The translations under genes and the position numbers were made by a program. Positions 30,601-39,856 of a stretch of 64,000 bases of DNA are shown here, in pieces; the stretch's first letter is position 1; every line of letters begins with the position of its first letter. The notes under the pieces are model-generated. The model saw only the letters and a program-made list of their open reading frames with translations, did not search any database and was not told where the DNA came from. This DNA is from an uncultured Treponema sp. (GTDB lineage Bacteria > Spirochaetota > Spirochaetia > Treponematales > Treponemataceae), in assembly GCA_949299755.1 (NCBI GenBank), contig CASGBA010000002.1, positions 310,001 to 374,000 of the forward strand, read 5' to 3'.

Positions 30601-30800
30601 AGAAGCTTTGTCACGTTTTCCTCTATTTCCTGGGGACCTATGTTTTCATAGGTGGTGGAAACAGACAAAACAGGAACTGTACTGGCAGGATACAAATCCA
30701 CCCCAAGCCTTGGAACAAAGATGCCGGCCACAACACATATGAGGACATAAATCATTACTGTGGTGACCGGACGGCGGACGGAAACTTCTGATATTTTCAT
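27642..30800 (-). CDS. RND efflux transporter, AcrB-like inner-membrane pump
   Basis: A 1052-residue RND permease with 12 predicted membrane helices and two large periplasmic loops. The N-terminus MKISEVSVRRPVTTVMIYVL is typical. The proton-relay aspartate is visible in TM4 (GIGMIVDASIVVLDNI). It exports substrates using the proton gradient together with the adaptor and outer-membrane channel encoded immediately upstream. The substrate class is unknown. The gap to the adaptor gene is 2 nt. Confidence 0.93.
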   Translation of the reverse strand: MKISEVSVRRPVTTVMIYVLICVVAGIFVPRLGVDLYPASTVPVLSVSTTYENIGPQEIEENVTKLLESRLSAVSGLDSMTSTSSTGRSTVRLLFGYDVDLDEAYNDVQEILSRATRALPDGCDAPVLRRYDSNSSPIMRLTVSGDLPLHEIRTLAEDDITPLLERIPGVASVSVYGGAEKIVRVDVSENRLRAYDLTLSEIASALNRRNIKASGGTMTETGIDYQIYIDESFLTLDDIRRSVVAEVSIPASGNLTRRTNVVRLEDIAEVYEMYDYTGSRVYIDGIPGVYVSISREIDANSTTVSKGVHRALDGINAALPYGVKVSVLSDDTTMIETTMAEVYSSTLQGGLLAMLIMLLFLRSFRSTLVIAFSMPISILITLLCMSLMDLTLNVMTMTGLILGIGMIVDASIVVLDNIHRYREQGENSAAAAILGSTEMTTAITASTLTTLCVFLPVIIYKADLEDLGQMFGDMVVTIVASLSASLIVALTLVPALCGSILRISSRVQKPIRNRILWFLDYIMERSLIMMENGYAKAVAFVLKNRLLILTLTISLCVLSVLKFMELGISFSPETTSDDVMRISLTMPVGTDDLVTEKVLFQMKEEIEERISGYENLIVTVGTGNTGNIQINLPPLDRQTISPEEIEKIIRPVFAGIPDAELTYSSGRSFRSGSPIDIELLSDDMTAVNALAEEIIAVLKTHVPGLVDVTSDLESGLPQYTVVVDQDRAAALGIPVSEIASELSAALNGVEATTWMDGDNEVSVEVYIPDFEVSTLNDLNRIYVSGSAGKVPLDNLVQFKRTVAPQSIRREERVRLTHVTADLETGLAVNKIQPLVEEAIQKYVALPSTVELRYAGEAADMEETGGIMVLVVAVAIILVFAVMAAQFESLADPFIIFFSIPLLSIGVVWLYVLTGQIFSLFSAVGFVALVGVVVNNGIVLVDYTNSLVKRKTPVIEACVQAARQRLRPILMTTLTTVIAMIPVAFFPGEGSEMLQPITLTMFGGLVSGSIMTLFITPIMYSIINKRKEKRFDDPESLVNMLGDFDKKQGSLPK

Positions 30801-30802
30801 TG

Positions 30803-32014
30803 TCAGGCGCTTCCTTCATCCTTGGAAGGTTCTTCCTCCCCTGCAATTCTTACAGGGGTTCCGTCCGTGACGGAACCGGAAGTAATCACAATGTCGCCGA
30901 ATTCAATCCCGGAAACAATCTGTATATGGGTATCATTCGAAAGACCGGTGGAAACCTCAACCCTTCTGGCGTGTTTTTCAGAATCCACCACATAGACGAC
31001 GGTTTTGTCGTCATAGGTACGGAGGGCCGCTTTGGGAATAATTTTTGAATTCGTAATCTGCCTGGTCACAAGGGTTATACCGGCAAACATTCCCGGCTTT
31101 ATTTCCCTTCGTACCGGGGAAATATTCAGCCTTATTTCTATGGAACGGGAAGACAAATCCACAACGGGACTCACTTGGGAAACATAGGCGTAAAATGTTC
31201 TTTCGGGATAAGCCACCAGGGAAATTTTGGCGGAAGCGCCCACTTTTAGGATTGACGCGTACTTTTCGGAAGCATAGGCGATAATCTGAAGGTCGTTCAG
31301 GTTTCCCACCGTGGCCACCGGGGAGGTTGATGAAAGGGTGTCGCCCCGGGCATAAGGCAGGGAAATGATTGTTCCCGCAATAGTGGAACGAACCGGGTTC
31401 ACCGAATAGGAAGCCCCCGGTTTAGATGGGTCCACATAAGCCACCACATCCCCCTGCTCCACCGTGGAACCCACGGAAACCGTGTATGAAACCAGTTTGC
31501 CGGAAGTGTCGGCGTAAAGGGAAATCTCAGAACGGGATGTAACGTCCCCGTTGAGTTTTACGGTCTGGGTCATTGTTTCCGGTTCTATTGTAACCGCATT
31601 CACTGTTATCACTGTCCCGTTCTGTCCGGAAGAAGAGGTTTTTACCGGTTTATTTGCATTCCCGGATGCGGAATGCTTTATCAGCACAGAATATAAAATT
31701 CCAGCCATACAAACAGCTGTCATCAGAAGAAGAATTATTTTTATAATCAATTCAACCACAGAGATTTTATGTTTAACAGGTTTTTCCTGCACAACCTTTT
31801 CCGGGACAACCGTATTGCAGGAGGGAACGGTTCCGGCGGAAGAATCTGGTACCGGAGGACTATTCAATTCCTGTACGCCGGCAGCTTCAGGGGCGGAGGC
31901 TTCTTCGTTTCCAACGTTATTTTCCGGACAAAACCGCTCTTCCTTGGGAGGTTGAACAGGGTTTTGTTCCCGGCTTTCCTGTATATTTACTCTTTGGTGC
32001 CGTTTTCTACGCAT
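30803..32014 (-). CDS. RND efflux periplasmic adaptor (membrane fusion protein)
   Basis: A 403-residue HlyD/AcrA-type adaptor. A Pro/Glu/Val-rich cytoplasmic tail of about 85 residues precedes a single membrane helix (about 88-110), which is unusual because many adaptors have a signal peptide or lipobox instead. The lipoyl-like hairpin (SYTVSVGSTVEQGDVVAYVD), beta-barrel and membrane-proximal domains follow. A GGAGG ribosome site precedes the ATG, which lies inside the end of the tolC-like gene (28-nt overlap). Confidence 0.9.
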   Translation of the reverse strand: MRRKRHQRVNIQESREQNPVQPPKEERFCPENNVGNEEASAPEAAGVQELNSPPVPDSSAGTVPSCNTVVPEKVVQEKPVKHKISVVELIIKIILLLMTAVCMAGILYSVLIKHSASGNANKPVKTSSSGQNGTVITVNAVTIEPETMTQTVKLNGDVTSRSEISLYADTSGKLVSYTVSVGSTVEQGDVVAYVDPSKPGASYSVNPVRSTIAGTIISLPYARGDTLSSTSPVATVGNLNDLQIIAYASEKYASILKVGASAKISLVAYPERTFYAYVSQVSPVVDLSSRSIEIRLNISPVRREIKPGMFAGITLVTRQITNSKIIPKAALRTYDDKTVVYVVDSEKHARRVEVSTGLSNDTHIQIVSGIEFGDIVITSGSVTDGTPVRIAGEEEPSKDEGSA

Positions 32015-33324
32015 AGAACCTCCTCGGATACATTAAGGGCATGGGCAAGCTCCGCCAAAGACGACCGGTAATCGGTCACCGCAGAAAGGACACTGTACCG
32101 GGCAGTAAGGTAATCCTGCCTTGCAAGTTCCAAGTCCGTTTGTGAAACCAATCCGGCGTCAAAGCCCATTCTGGAAAGCTCGTATGCCCGGGCGGTTATC
32201 TCCTCGTTCATCTGATTGATGGCAAAGGTCTCTATTATATCCTGAAGCGTGTTGAAAAGGGAAAGCACCTCCTGCCCTGCCGCTATACGGGTATTCTCCA
32301 AAGCCAGTTTCGACTGTTCCAAAGTGGTACGATTCCTTTCAGACAAAACAGAAGCGGAAGAACCCGGGATATAATTACTTATCGGAATGGAAACAGCCAC
32401 GGAAAAGCTCCCGTCGCCGGAAATATTCGAGGAGGTCAAATCACCCACGGAGATATTCTCCCCGAAGGAGAGGGAGGGTCCGAACCGGTTGAGCTTTCCA
32501 GCCCGCAATTCGCTTTCAGCGTTTTCCACTGAAAGGGAAGCTAAAACGACATCGCCCCGTTTGCCAATCAGATTTTCCGTATCGGCCGGAAGCCTTACAT
32601 CCGGCAGGAACACTTCCAAATCCCCGGCGGGATCCAGCAGGGTATCTTCAGGGATACCCAAAAGCACGCAAAAGTCACGTATAGACTGCCGGTACAGCCT
32701 TCTGGCATTCAACAGCTGGGGTTCCTCCGAAGCGGCGGCATAACGGCTGCGCAGGTATTCCAGCTCCGATGCCAGCCCGTTCTGGTAGTTCCTGTATACG
32801 AAATCCTCCTGGCTTTTTGCCAGGGCAAGGTTCTCTTCCAGAAGAACAAGTCCTTCCTTGTCCGCCAAAAGCTTGTAAAAACTTTTCTTGACGGAAAGCA
32901 TTAAATCCAGTTCCGCCTGGGCATAGGAAACAAGGGCTGAGCTTTTGGCGATTTTAGCCTGGTTGAGGGTTTCCGCCACACCGGCGGCCAAAGTCAGGGT
33001 AACTCCCCCTGACACTGAAACGGAGGTGTCGGCGGAAGAGTCCGGCATGAATCGGTGGCTGTTCCTCAACCCGCCGGACAGGGAAATGGAAGGCAAAAAA
33101 GCATTCCAAGACGACAAGGCTTCTTTTTCAGTATATGAAAGTTCAAGTTTTTTTTGTTTAAGCTCCAAATTACCGCTCAAAGCCAAAACAAGGGCTTCAT
33201 CCAAGGTTATGGGGCAAATAAGGCCTTGTTCATTTTTAGCTTCCGAAAAGGACTGGCCGAAAACCCTCCCTGAAAGCGCCGCCACAAGGATAAAGACACA
33301 GAGGCGGAGCCGGTGCTGATTCAT
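31987..33324 (-). CDS. TolC-family outer-membrane efflux channel
   Basis: A 445-residue protein with a signal peptide (cleavage near GRVFGQ). Two repeats of the TolC coiled-coil/beta family follow, recognisable in ITLDEALVLALSGNLELKQ and DAGLVSQTDLELARQDYL. It forms the outer-membrane exit duct of the tripartite pump. It is the first gene of the operon, followed by the adaptor and the pump. GGAGG sits 8 nt before the ATG. Confidence 0.9.
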   Translation of the reverse strand: MNQHRLRLCVFILVAALSGRVFGQSFSEAKNEQGLICPITLDEALVLALSGNLELKQKKLELSYTEKEALSSWNAFLPSISLSGGLRNSHRFMPDSSADTSVSVSGGVTLTLAAGVAETLNQAKIAKSSALVSYAQAELDLMLSVKKSFYKLLADKEGLVLLEENLALAKSQEDFVYRNYQNGLASELEYLRSRYAAASEEPQLLNARRLYRQSIRDFCVLLGIPEDTLLDPAGDLEVFLPDVRLPADTENLIGKRGDVVLASLSVENAESELRAGKLNRFGPSLSFGENISVGDLTSSNISGDGSFSVAVSIPISNYIPGSSASVLSERNRTTLEQSKLALENTRIAAGQEVLSLFNTLQDIIETFAINQMNEEITARAYELSRMGFDAGLVSQTDLELARQDYLTARYSVLSAVTDYRSSLAELAHALNVSEEVLCVENGTKE

Positions 33325-33354
33325 TATAAAATCCTCCGGTTATCAATTTATTAT

Positions 33355-33360
33355 ATTATA
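33355..33360 (-). promoter_or_regulatory. Probable -10 element of the efflux operon
   Basis: A perfect TATAAT on the minus strand lies 30 nt upstream of the tolC-like start. No convincing -35 was found at normal spacing. Confidence 0.35.
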
Positions 33361-33485
33361 ACAAACATTTAAGACATATAGAATGTAAAACACACAAGAG
33401 CCTTTTTATATACAAATATATTTAAAAACCTTTAAAAAATCATATTGCAATCATTATGAAATCCTGATATACTGCCAAATCATCC

Positions 33486-33559
<74 letters not shown>

Positions 33560-33595
33560 TAAAATGGTGGATATTCCCACTGTTGGATTTAAAAT

Positions 33596-35233
33596 ATGGA
33601 TGATGCAATCATAGACCCGGAACTTGCTGCCTTACTGGACGACACACCGGTAGAAATAACAAATGACTCTTCCGCAATGGGGCATTCAAATCTCTTTGCA
33701 TCCTCCGTTGAAGCGAGTTCTGAAAGCGAAAAAGAAGGCAACGTTGATTTAAGCGTCACCTCATTCGCTCCCGTTGAGAAATTTTTTGAAGACAAGCCCT
33801 CAAAAATCTACGATAGCCCGGATTATTACAAGAAGGTTTTAACCGGCGAGGGGGATTCCTCCAACCGGCTCCACGGCCTCCTTTCAAAATACCTGTCCTG
33901 TAAGGATCCAAAAGACCGGGGGATTTTCCGGCAGCAGATTATATCAGCTTACTGGGATTTCATGTCCTCGGTGGCTTTGAAAATGTCCTCCCCCTCCTGC
34001 TGCGCTGAAAAAAAAGCGGCTCTCCGGTATGCTCTTTTACTGCCTTCCCTCCTGACGGAAGAGCAAAAAACACTTTTTGCTACCATTATAGAGAAGAACG
34101 TTTCCGGCGAGCCTGTCTATTACCTGGATGAATGGTTTGAATCCATCGCGAAAGGACGCATAAATCCTTCCAGCACCGATGAGGTGAAAACCTCAAGGAA
34201 AGACGACTCCGCCCGCTTTGTCCAGCTTTTAAGCAAGGCGGAAGGGAAACTCCAGAGCGCTGAAAACCTGCTCCGGGCAAAATCTTCGGAAAGGCTCCGG
34301 GCAGAGGACGACATAAGGAAAAGGCTTGATTCCATATTCCAGCATGAATCCCTGGCAGGGTTTTCCGGCGTAAGGGCCGGCTTCACGGAAATGCAAAAAC
34401 GGGCCATGGGGGATTTGAGCGAGCACCTGAAAAAGCTCATGTCCTTGGACAAAGAGCTGAACGGCTTCATAGATGACTGCCGGACGGCGGAAGCCGATGT
34501 GCGTGTCCTTCAGCAAAAGGTTAACTCATCCGGAGGCGGACAGGCGAACCTTTCCGGCGTAAGCGCTGAATTCGACACCATAAGGCAGATGGCCAAAATG
34601 ACCTGCGGAAGACAGGGGAACCATTTCCCGGTTTTAACCAGGGAGTATTTCCATTCATCCCAGAGGGAAATCGGCACCAGGGAAAATGTGCTGGAAACCC
34701 TCCGCTGGATTGAAAGCGTGGATGTGGAAGCTTATTGCCGTGTTTACAAATCCCAGCTGAACAGAATTCCGCCCTTCGTAATCCTTATCCCCTCCTACGG
34801 GGACATCGGCTTTTGCTGGGAGCCTTTTGACAGATACAACCGGGTCACTTCCCGGGGACGCATAGCCGTGCCCATGTACGCCAAAAGCCTGAAGGTCGCC
34901 GTCCTGTCGGCGGTGGCGGATTTACGCTGGCAGGTGGCCAAGGAAAAGGCTTCCTACTACTGGATGGAAGAGGGGCTTACGGGGAATTACTACCAGTGGT
35001 TCCAGTCCAAAAAACTGAAGGGTGATTTGAAAGAATATTTCATCAACGACTACCTTTTGTGGATGCTGAAGGAAAGCGAGGGAATCCAAAAATTGGATAA
35101 AGAAGTCCGGGGGATTTTCTGGCGGTACATGCCCTTCTCCAAAGAGGTCAAGGAAAAACTCAAACCCAGGGCACTCGTTTACCAGGAACTGTGCCAGCGG
35201 GATTTAAACCGGGAAATGTCCGACGGTTATTGA
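33596..35233 (+). CDS. Conserved-looking hypothetical protein, 545 residues
   Basis: I do not recognise this protein. It has no signal peptide or membrane helices. The first about 70 residues are acidic and low in complexity. A helical middle part contains a predicted coiled coil (about 205-300), and the C-terminal about 200 residues are globular and aromatic-rich (many Trp/Tyr, e.g. ASYYWMEEGLTGNYYQWFQS). The frame is long and complete, and codon use matches its neighbours. It follows tRNA-Ala by 36 nt and could share its transcript; no clear ribosome site precedes the ATG. It ends just before a strong terminator. Confidence 0.75.
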   Translation: MDDAIIDPELAALLDDTPVEITNDSSAMGHSNLFASSVEASSESEKEGNVDLSVTSFAPVEKFFEDKPSKIYDSPDYYKKVLTGEGDSSNRLHGLLSKYLSCKDPKDRGIFRQQIISAYWDFMSSVALKMSSPSCCAEKKAALRYALLLPSLLTEEQKTLFATIIEKNVSGEPVYYLDEWFESIAKGRINPSSTDEVKTSRKDDSARFVQLLSKAEGKLQSAENLLRAKSSERLRAEDDIRKRLDSIFQHESLAGFSGVRAGFTEMQKRAMGDLSEHLKKLMSLDKELNGFIDDCRTAEADVRVLQQKVNSSGGGQANLSGVSAEFDTIRQMAKMTCGRQGNHFPVLTREYFHSSQREIGTRENVLETLRWIESVDVEAYCRVYKSQLNRIPPFVILIPSYGDIGFCWEPFDRYNRVTSRGRIAVPMYAKSLKVAVLSAVADLRWQVAKEKASYYWMEEGLTGNYYQWFQSKKLKGDLKEYFINDYLLWMLKESEGIQKLDKEVRGIFWRYMPFSKEVKEKLKPRALVYQELCQRDLNREMSDGY

Positions 35234-35280
35234 TTCCATTCATACGGATACCGCTTTCCATGCACCGATATTATTGCAAG

Positions 35281-35310
35281 AAAAAGCCGGCCCATTGAGC
35301 CGGCTTTTTC
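35281..35310. terminator. Bidirectional rho-independent terminator
   Basis: A perfect stem AAAAAGCCGGC / GCCGGCTTTTT with a 7-nt loop. It lies between the convergent unknown gene and cstA and serves both strands. Confidence 0.92.
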
Positions 35311-35344
35311 TATGTTTTCATCACCGAAGGATTGCGGGAACCCG

Positions 35345-37018
35345 TCAAGCCTTCTTTTTCAGGCAGAGCACACGGACCGCTTCCACAATCTGCATTACCG
35401 CGAGGACGAAAAGAAGTACCCCCACACAGGCCAGAGGCAGAAAGGCGTTGGCACTTCTTCCGGGGATATTCTGTACAATAATGAAGCACAGGGCTGTCAG
35501 GGTTACGGCGAACATGAAAACCAGTGGAATCACGGTTTCCCAGGATTTCTTGCCGGAACGGACAACGTGGGAGGTTATGGCGAGAAGGGCCAGGGCTGCC
35601 AGAAGCTGGTTTGCGGAACCGAAAATGGGCCATATCCGGGTATAACCGGCGATAAGCAGCACAACACCCAGACCGACAGTCAGGAAGGTGGCACCGTACA
35701 TATTGGCGGCAAAGCCGCGGATGGAGCCGGCGAAGGTTTTCTTGCTGTTCCCCGCCTCTTTCCCAGCCGGAGGGGCGGCGATTTCCTGCATGACATAACG
35801 GCCGATTCTGGTGGCGGAGTCAAGGCTGGTCAGGGCAAAGGCGGAATATGCCAGGGTGATAAACACCTGCCCCAAGGATTCCGGGATGCCGAAGCTGCTC
35901 ATAAACCAAGCCACACCATTGGCGAAAATCTGGGCAGGAGCCCCGGAAACCACTTCGGTTCCCTTGGAAAGATAGCCCACCACAATCAGGGCAATGATGG
36001 CGAGGACACCTTCAACAAGCATACTTCCGTAGCCTATGAGCTTGGCATCGGGTTCTTCCTTTTCAAGCTGCTTGGACGTTGTGCCGGAGCTTACCAGAGA
36101 GTGGAAACCGGAAATCGCGCCGCAGGCCACCGTAACAAAAAGGAATGGGAACAGGTACTGCCCGTTCACGTGGAAACCGATGAAAGGCGCCATTTCCACA
36201 TCGGGACGGCGGAGAACAAGCCCTATAAAGGCTCCTATTATCATGGCGTAAAGCAAAAAGGAACACAGATAATCCCGCGGCTGAAGAAGGAACCATACGG
36301 GAAGAATTGAAGCGCATATTATGTAAATGACAAGAAGAACGCGCCAGCCGTTCACCCCCAGTTTGATGAAGGGAAAGAAATACCCGGCAACAATCGCCGC
36401 CGTCAGGAAAATGATTCCCCCCAAGGTGGAAATCAACAGGGATGCATGGAGGCGGTTCCTGACCACGCCGAACCCGACGGCGAGGAAAATAAACAGCACG
36501 GAGGCTGTCCCGGCGCGGGCTCCGGTAAGGGAGTCGGGAAGCTCAGGATTAAAGGCAAAGGTCTGAGCGCAGATGTCTGTGAAAGCAGCCACAACAAGGG
36601 CGATTGTCAGCCATGCATACCAGTTGAAAATCTTCTTGGCCCTGGAAGAAATATTCAGGTTTATTGTCTCCCCGATGCTTTTCCCGTCATTGCGCAGGGA
36701 CGCGACCAAAGAGCCGAAATCATGGACACCGCCGAAAAAGGTGCATCCGATAAGAATCCACAAATACACCGGCACCCAGCCGAAAATAGCCGCAAGGATC
36801 GGGCCTGTTATCGGGCCGGCCCCGGCGATAGAAGAAAAATGATGCCCCATTACGATTTTTGCGTCGGTGGGCACAAAGTCACGGTTGTCGTTGAATCTGT
36901 TTGCAGGGGTAATGTTATCCTTGGAAACGCCCCATTTTTTAGCCAGATATCCGCCGTACAACACGTAAGCCACAAAGAAAACCGCAAGACCGACAAAAAG
37001 CAAAACCAGCGAATTCAT
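35345..37018 (-). CDS. cstA: Carbon starvation protein CstA family (peptide/pyruvate transporter)
   Basis: A 557-residue membrane protein with about 16 helices. It shows the CstA pattern: PANRFNDNRDFVPTDAKIVMGHHFSSIAGAGPITGP near the N-terminus and SLDSATRIGRYVMQE in the C-terminal half. CstA/BtsT proteins import peptides or pyruvate. It is shorter than the E. coli protein (about 700), like many anaerobe versions. Its start overlaps the preceding unknown gene by 4 nt (ATGA), so the two are coupled. Confidence 0.93.
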   Translation of the reverse strand: MNSLVLLFVGLAVFFVAYVLYGGYLAKKWGVSKDNITPANRFNDNRDFVPTDAKIVMGHHFSSIAGAGPITGPILAAIFGWVPVYLWILIGCTFFGGVHDFGSLVASLRNDGKSIGETINLNISSRAKKIFNWYAWLTIALVVAAFTDICAQTFAFNPELPDSLTGARAGTASVLFIFLAVGFGVVRNRLHASLLISTLGGIIFLTAAIVAGYFFPFIKLGVNGWRVLLVIYIICASILPVWFLLQPRDYLCSFLLYAMIIGAFIGLVLRRPDVEMAPFIGFHVNGQYLFPFLFVTVACGAISGFHSLVSSGTTSKQLEKEEPDAKLIGYGSMLVEGVLAIIALIVVGYLSKGTEVVSGAPAQIFANGVAWFMSSFGIPESLGQVFITLAYSAFALTSLDSATRIGRYVMQEIAAPPAGKEAGNSKKTFAGSIRGFAANMYGATFLTVGLGVVLLIAGYTRIWPIFGSANQLLAALALLAITSHVVRSGKKSWETVIPLVFMFAVTLTALCFIIVQNIPGRSANAFLPLACVGVLLFVLAVMQIVEAVRVLCLKKKA

Positions 37019-37566
37019 ACTTCCTCCTTTGTATTTATATCGTTGAATTGAAAAAGCTTTTTATACGAACGGGCTGCCGGGCTGAAGGTTAATTTAACGG
37101 CGCCGCCGGAAGAAACGGCGCTGAAATCCGCCAGAACCGACTTCACTTCGGAAAAACCGTGAAGCATGAAAAGATGGGATTTAGAATAACGGTATTTTTT
37201 TATCATGGAAACAACGTCTTTCCTTTCTTCTTCCGAGAGGAAAGAGGAAACCGCGAAAATCCTCGTAATCACGGTGGATTTATGGTGCCGGGAAGGTTCC
37301 GCGATGGAGGCCAGTTTTTCCCGGCAAAAATCCATGGCGGCAGAAGCTTTGTCCCTGGAAAAGTCTTTTTCCGTGGTGAAAAGAAGTATTTCCCGGCTTT
37401 CACAAAAATCCATTATCCTGGACTTTGTAAGCACAGTTTGATTCATCCTTGCGGAAAAATCCGCCTTGAAAGCAAATTGAGATCCGTCCCAGCAAATGTC
37501 ATTTTGAATGTCAAAATAGCCGGACAGACGGTTTTTCAATATATCGGCAAACTGTCCCTCGTCCAT
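37015..37566 (-). CDS. Hypothetical protein coupled to cstA
   Basis: About 183 residues with no recognised family, signal peptide or membrane helix. The mixed alpha/beta composition includes KDVVSMIKKYRYSKSHLFMLHGFSEVKSVLADF. Its stop overlaps the cstA start, so it may affect or sense the same nutrient. The ATG at 37566 is chosen over a TTG at 37575. A promoter (37574-37602) ends 7 nt before this ATG and there is no Shine-Dalgarno. Confidence 0.7.
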   Translation of the reverse strand: MDEGQFADILKNRLSGYFDIQNDICWDGSQFAFKADFSARMNQTVLTKSRIMDFCESREILLFTTEKDFSRDKASAAMDFCREKLASIAEPSRHHKSTVITRIFAVSSFLSEEERKDVVSMIKKYRYSKSHLFMLHGFSEVKSVLADFSAVSSGGAVKLTFSPAARSYKKLFQFNDINTKEEV

Positions 37567-37573
37567 GGGAAGC

Positions 37574-37602
37574 AATATACAATATAACTAAAGTTTCTGC
37601 AA
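37574..37602 (-). promoter_or_regulatory. Promoter of the hypothetical-cstA unit
   Basis: On the minus strand, TTGCAG and TATATT are 17 nt apart. The -10 ends 7 nt before the ATG, again suggesting a leaderless message. Confidence 0.5.
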
Positions 37603-37651
37603 TAATATTAAAGAGTTTGCCGGGAAAAACATTTTGGAGGAAAGCCGGCCG

Positions 37652-39574
37652 CTATCTGAATGCTATCAGGAAACCCTTTTCCGGGGGAACCGTAAGGAAC
37701 AGGCGGCCGTCCCGTACCTCCGCTTTAAGAGGAGAACCTAGGGCGTCCGCGAGAGGAACCTTCATGGCGGCGAACCGGGCCCCGAAGGCTTTCAGGGGCA
37801 GGTTTATCTCCCGGGGTTCCGGGTCAGCGGAGCACACGGAAAACCATAACTCGGAGGGCGTAAACCGGGCGAAAGCGAAAACATAGCCGGAATCCCAGAC
37901 AACCTTGAAGCCGCCGTCAGAAAAAGCCTCGGAGGAGGTTTTAATCCCCGCCAGTGTGGAATAAAGCTTCCATACAGCGGAATCCTCAAAGCCGCTGTTC
38001 CAAGGCATGGGATAGCGGCAGCCTTCGTTTGAGCCCAGCCGTCCGGCTATGCCGGCTTCATCCCCGTAATATACATTGCAACATCCGGGAAGGGTGAAAA
38101 GGAGGATTACGGCTCCCCGGTACATTTCCGGGGAAACATCGGGGTTGTTATGCAAGCGCGGGGTATCGTGGCTGTCAAGCAGGTTGAACTGCACTTGCCG
38201 GACGGCGAAGGGAAGTTTAGACAGATTTTCCATTATCCGGCAGGAAAGATCCCGGGCTGTCATTTTGTAACTTGAAAAACACAACTCCTCAGTGCGGCCG
38301 TTAAACAAATCCGGCTCACCGCAAAACTGGCGGATGGGACGGGCACTCCCGAAATAATTCATCTGGGAATCCCATTCATCCCCGTTAAGGTATTCGGAAC
38401 AATCAGTCCAATCCTCCGCAAGAATATAAGCCTGGGGATTGACATCCTTTATGCTGCGCCGGATTTCCGGCCACACCTGGTGGTGGAGCTGAATCCAGTC
38501 GTTTCTGGCCATTGTATCAGCCACGTCAAACCGCCATCCGTCGGCACAGAAGGGAGGCAGGAGCCACTTTTTTACCAGGGAATCCGGGGCAAGATAAAGC
38601 CTGTCCCGGAGTGCCGGGGAAGTATAATTAAGGGTTGGCAGGGTTTGGACTCCGGCCCAGGCTTTATAAGTATTATCCTCATTGAAAAAATAATAACTGC
38701 GCTCCGGGGCTCCGGGGTTGTTGTATGCCCCCTCATTTTTCGGGAAAAAGGTTCCGTCCCGGTTGAACCAACGGTTTGCTATCCCCGTGTGGTTTATGGA
38801 AACATCCAGAATAACCCGTATACCGAAAGCATGGGCTTTCTCCATTAAATCCGCGAAGGCCTTGTCCCCTCCGAAATGGGGATCAACCTGAAAATAGTCA
38901 AGACAATCATATTTATGCACTGTTGCCGCATAAAAAATGGGATTGAGGTATAACGCTGTCACCCCAAGTTTTTTCAGATAGGGAATTTTTTGGGAAACAC
39001 CTTCCAAGTCGCCGCCGTAAAAGTCAAGACAGCGGGCTTTTTCGTATTCCTCGGGAACCGCATTCCAGTCGGTGATCCGTTTGGCGGGGGAACCGTCAAA
39101 AACATACTCTCCGTCCCGGACATCGTTATCAGGATTACCGTTGCAGAAACGTTCCGGGAAAATCTGGTAAAAAACAGCGTTCTTTACCCAGGAGGGCTGG
39201 AGATAATCCGTCAAAAGACGGAAATCCCGGCTTTCATCCTGAATGTAAGTGGTTATTCCACCTTCAGTATAATAGTAGATACAATCCTCTGAAACTATGT
39301 AAAACTGGTACCTGAGCTCATTTTCAAAAACATGAATATCAGCCTCAAAACGAACCATCCCATCGGAACGGCCGGACGGATTCATCCTGATTTTTTCCTC
39401 TACGCCGTTCTTTTTTGCCCGCAGAAAAACCGCCCGGACCGGGGCATCCTCTGCCATACGGATAGAGACTGTCACTTTTTCACCCTTCGCAGGGAGGGGA
39501 TTGCTGACAAAAAAACGGGAACCGTCACTGTAGACACTTTCAAGCCAAGGGGCTTTAAGATATTCATTATTCAT
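37652..39574 (-). CDS. GH13 alpha-glucan hydrolase (neopullulanase/maltogenic type)
   Basis: A 640-residue alpha-amylase family enzyme. An N-terminal beta domain (about 1-130) resembles the CBM34 module of neopullulanases. The catalytic barrel has VILDVSINHTG (region I), DGWRFDVADTM (nucleophile Asp), YILAEDWTD (general acid Glu) and LLDSHDTPR (stabilising Asp). No signal peptide is seen, so it acts on maltodextrins in the cytosol or on imported cyclic or branched oligosaccharides. Exact specificity is open. Confidence 0.92.
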   Translation of the reverse strand: MNNEYLKAPWLESVYSDGSRFFVSNPLPAKGEKVTVSIRMAEDAPVRAVFLRAKKNGVEEKIRMNPSGRSDGMVRFEADIHVFENELRYQFYIVSEDCIYYYTEGGITTYIQDESRDFRLLTDYLQPSWVKNAVFYQIFPERFCNGNPDNDVRDGEYVFDGSPAKRITDWNAVPEEYEKARCLDFYGGDLEGVSQKIPYLKKLGVTALYLNPIFYAATVHKYDCLDYFQVDPHFGGDKAFADLMEKAHAFGIRVILDVSINHTGIANRWFNRDGTFFPKNEGAYNNPGAPERSYYFFNEDNTYKAWAGVQTLPTLNYTSPALRDRLYLAPDSLVKKWLLPPFCADGWRFDVADTMARNDWIQLHHQVWPEIRRSIKDVNPQAYILAEDWTDCSEYLNGDEWDSQMNYFGSARPIRQFCGEPDLFNGRTEELCFSSYKMTARDLSCRIMENLSKLPFAVRQVQFNLLDSHDTPRLHNNPDVSPEMYRGAVILLFTLPGCCNVYYGDEAGIAGRLGSNEGCRYPMPWNSGFEDSAVWKLYSTLAGIKTSSEAFSDGGFKVVWDSGYVFAFARFTPSELWFSVCSADPEPREINLPLKAFGARFAAMKVPLADALGSPLKAEVRDGRLFLTVPPEKGFLIAFR

Positions 39575-39632
39575 AGGGAAAATTTACCATAAAAAGAAAA
39601 GATAAAAAAGTGCAAAAAAAACTTGAAAAAAA

Positions 39633-39703
39633 AGCGGCTAAGCGGAGTCGAACCGCCCTATCAACCTTGGGAAGGTCGTGTAATACCGATATACGATAGC
39701 CGC
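39633..39703 (-). tRNA. tRNA-Gly (anticodon CCC)
   Basis: The acceptor stem is GCGGCTA/TAGCCGC. The anticodon stem is CGACC/GGTTG with loop TTCCCAA. The T stem is GGCGG/CCGCT with TTCGACT in the loop. The D stem is short (3 bp). The discriminator is T, as in other glycine tRNAs, and no CCA is encoded. Confidence 0.93.
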
Positions 39704-39856
39704 AGGATTTTTTTATTGTAACCGAAAAAAATATTTTTTGCAAGAAGACTTTGAAAAGGTGAAAACCGGGAATCCGCCGGCTTTGCCTGTCTTATCCAGC
39801 TTTACCGCCGGGGTTTTTTATGCTATGCTCGGATAACGATTGTTTACGGGGGAAAT

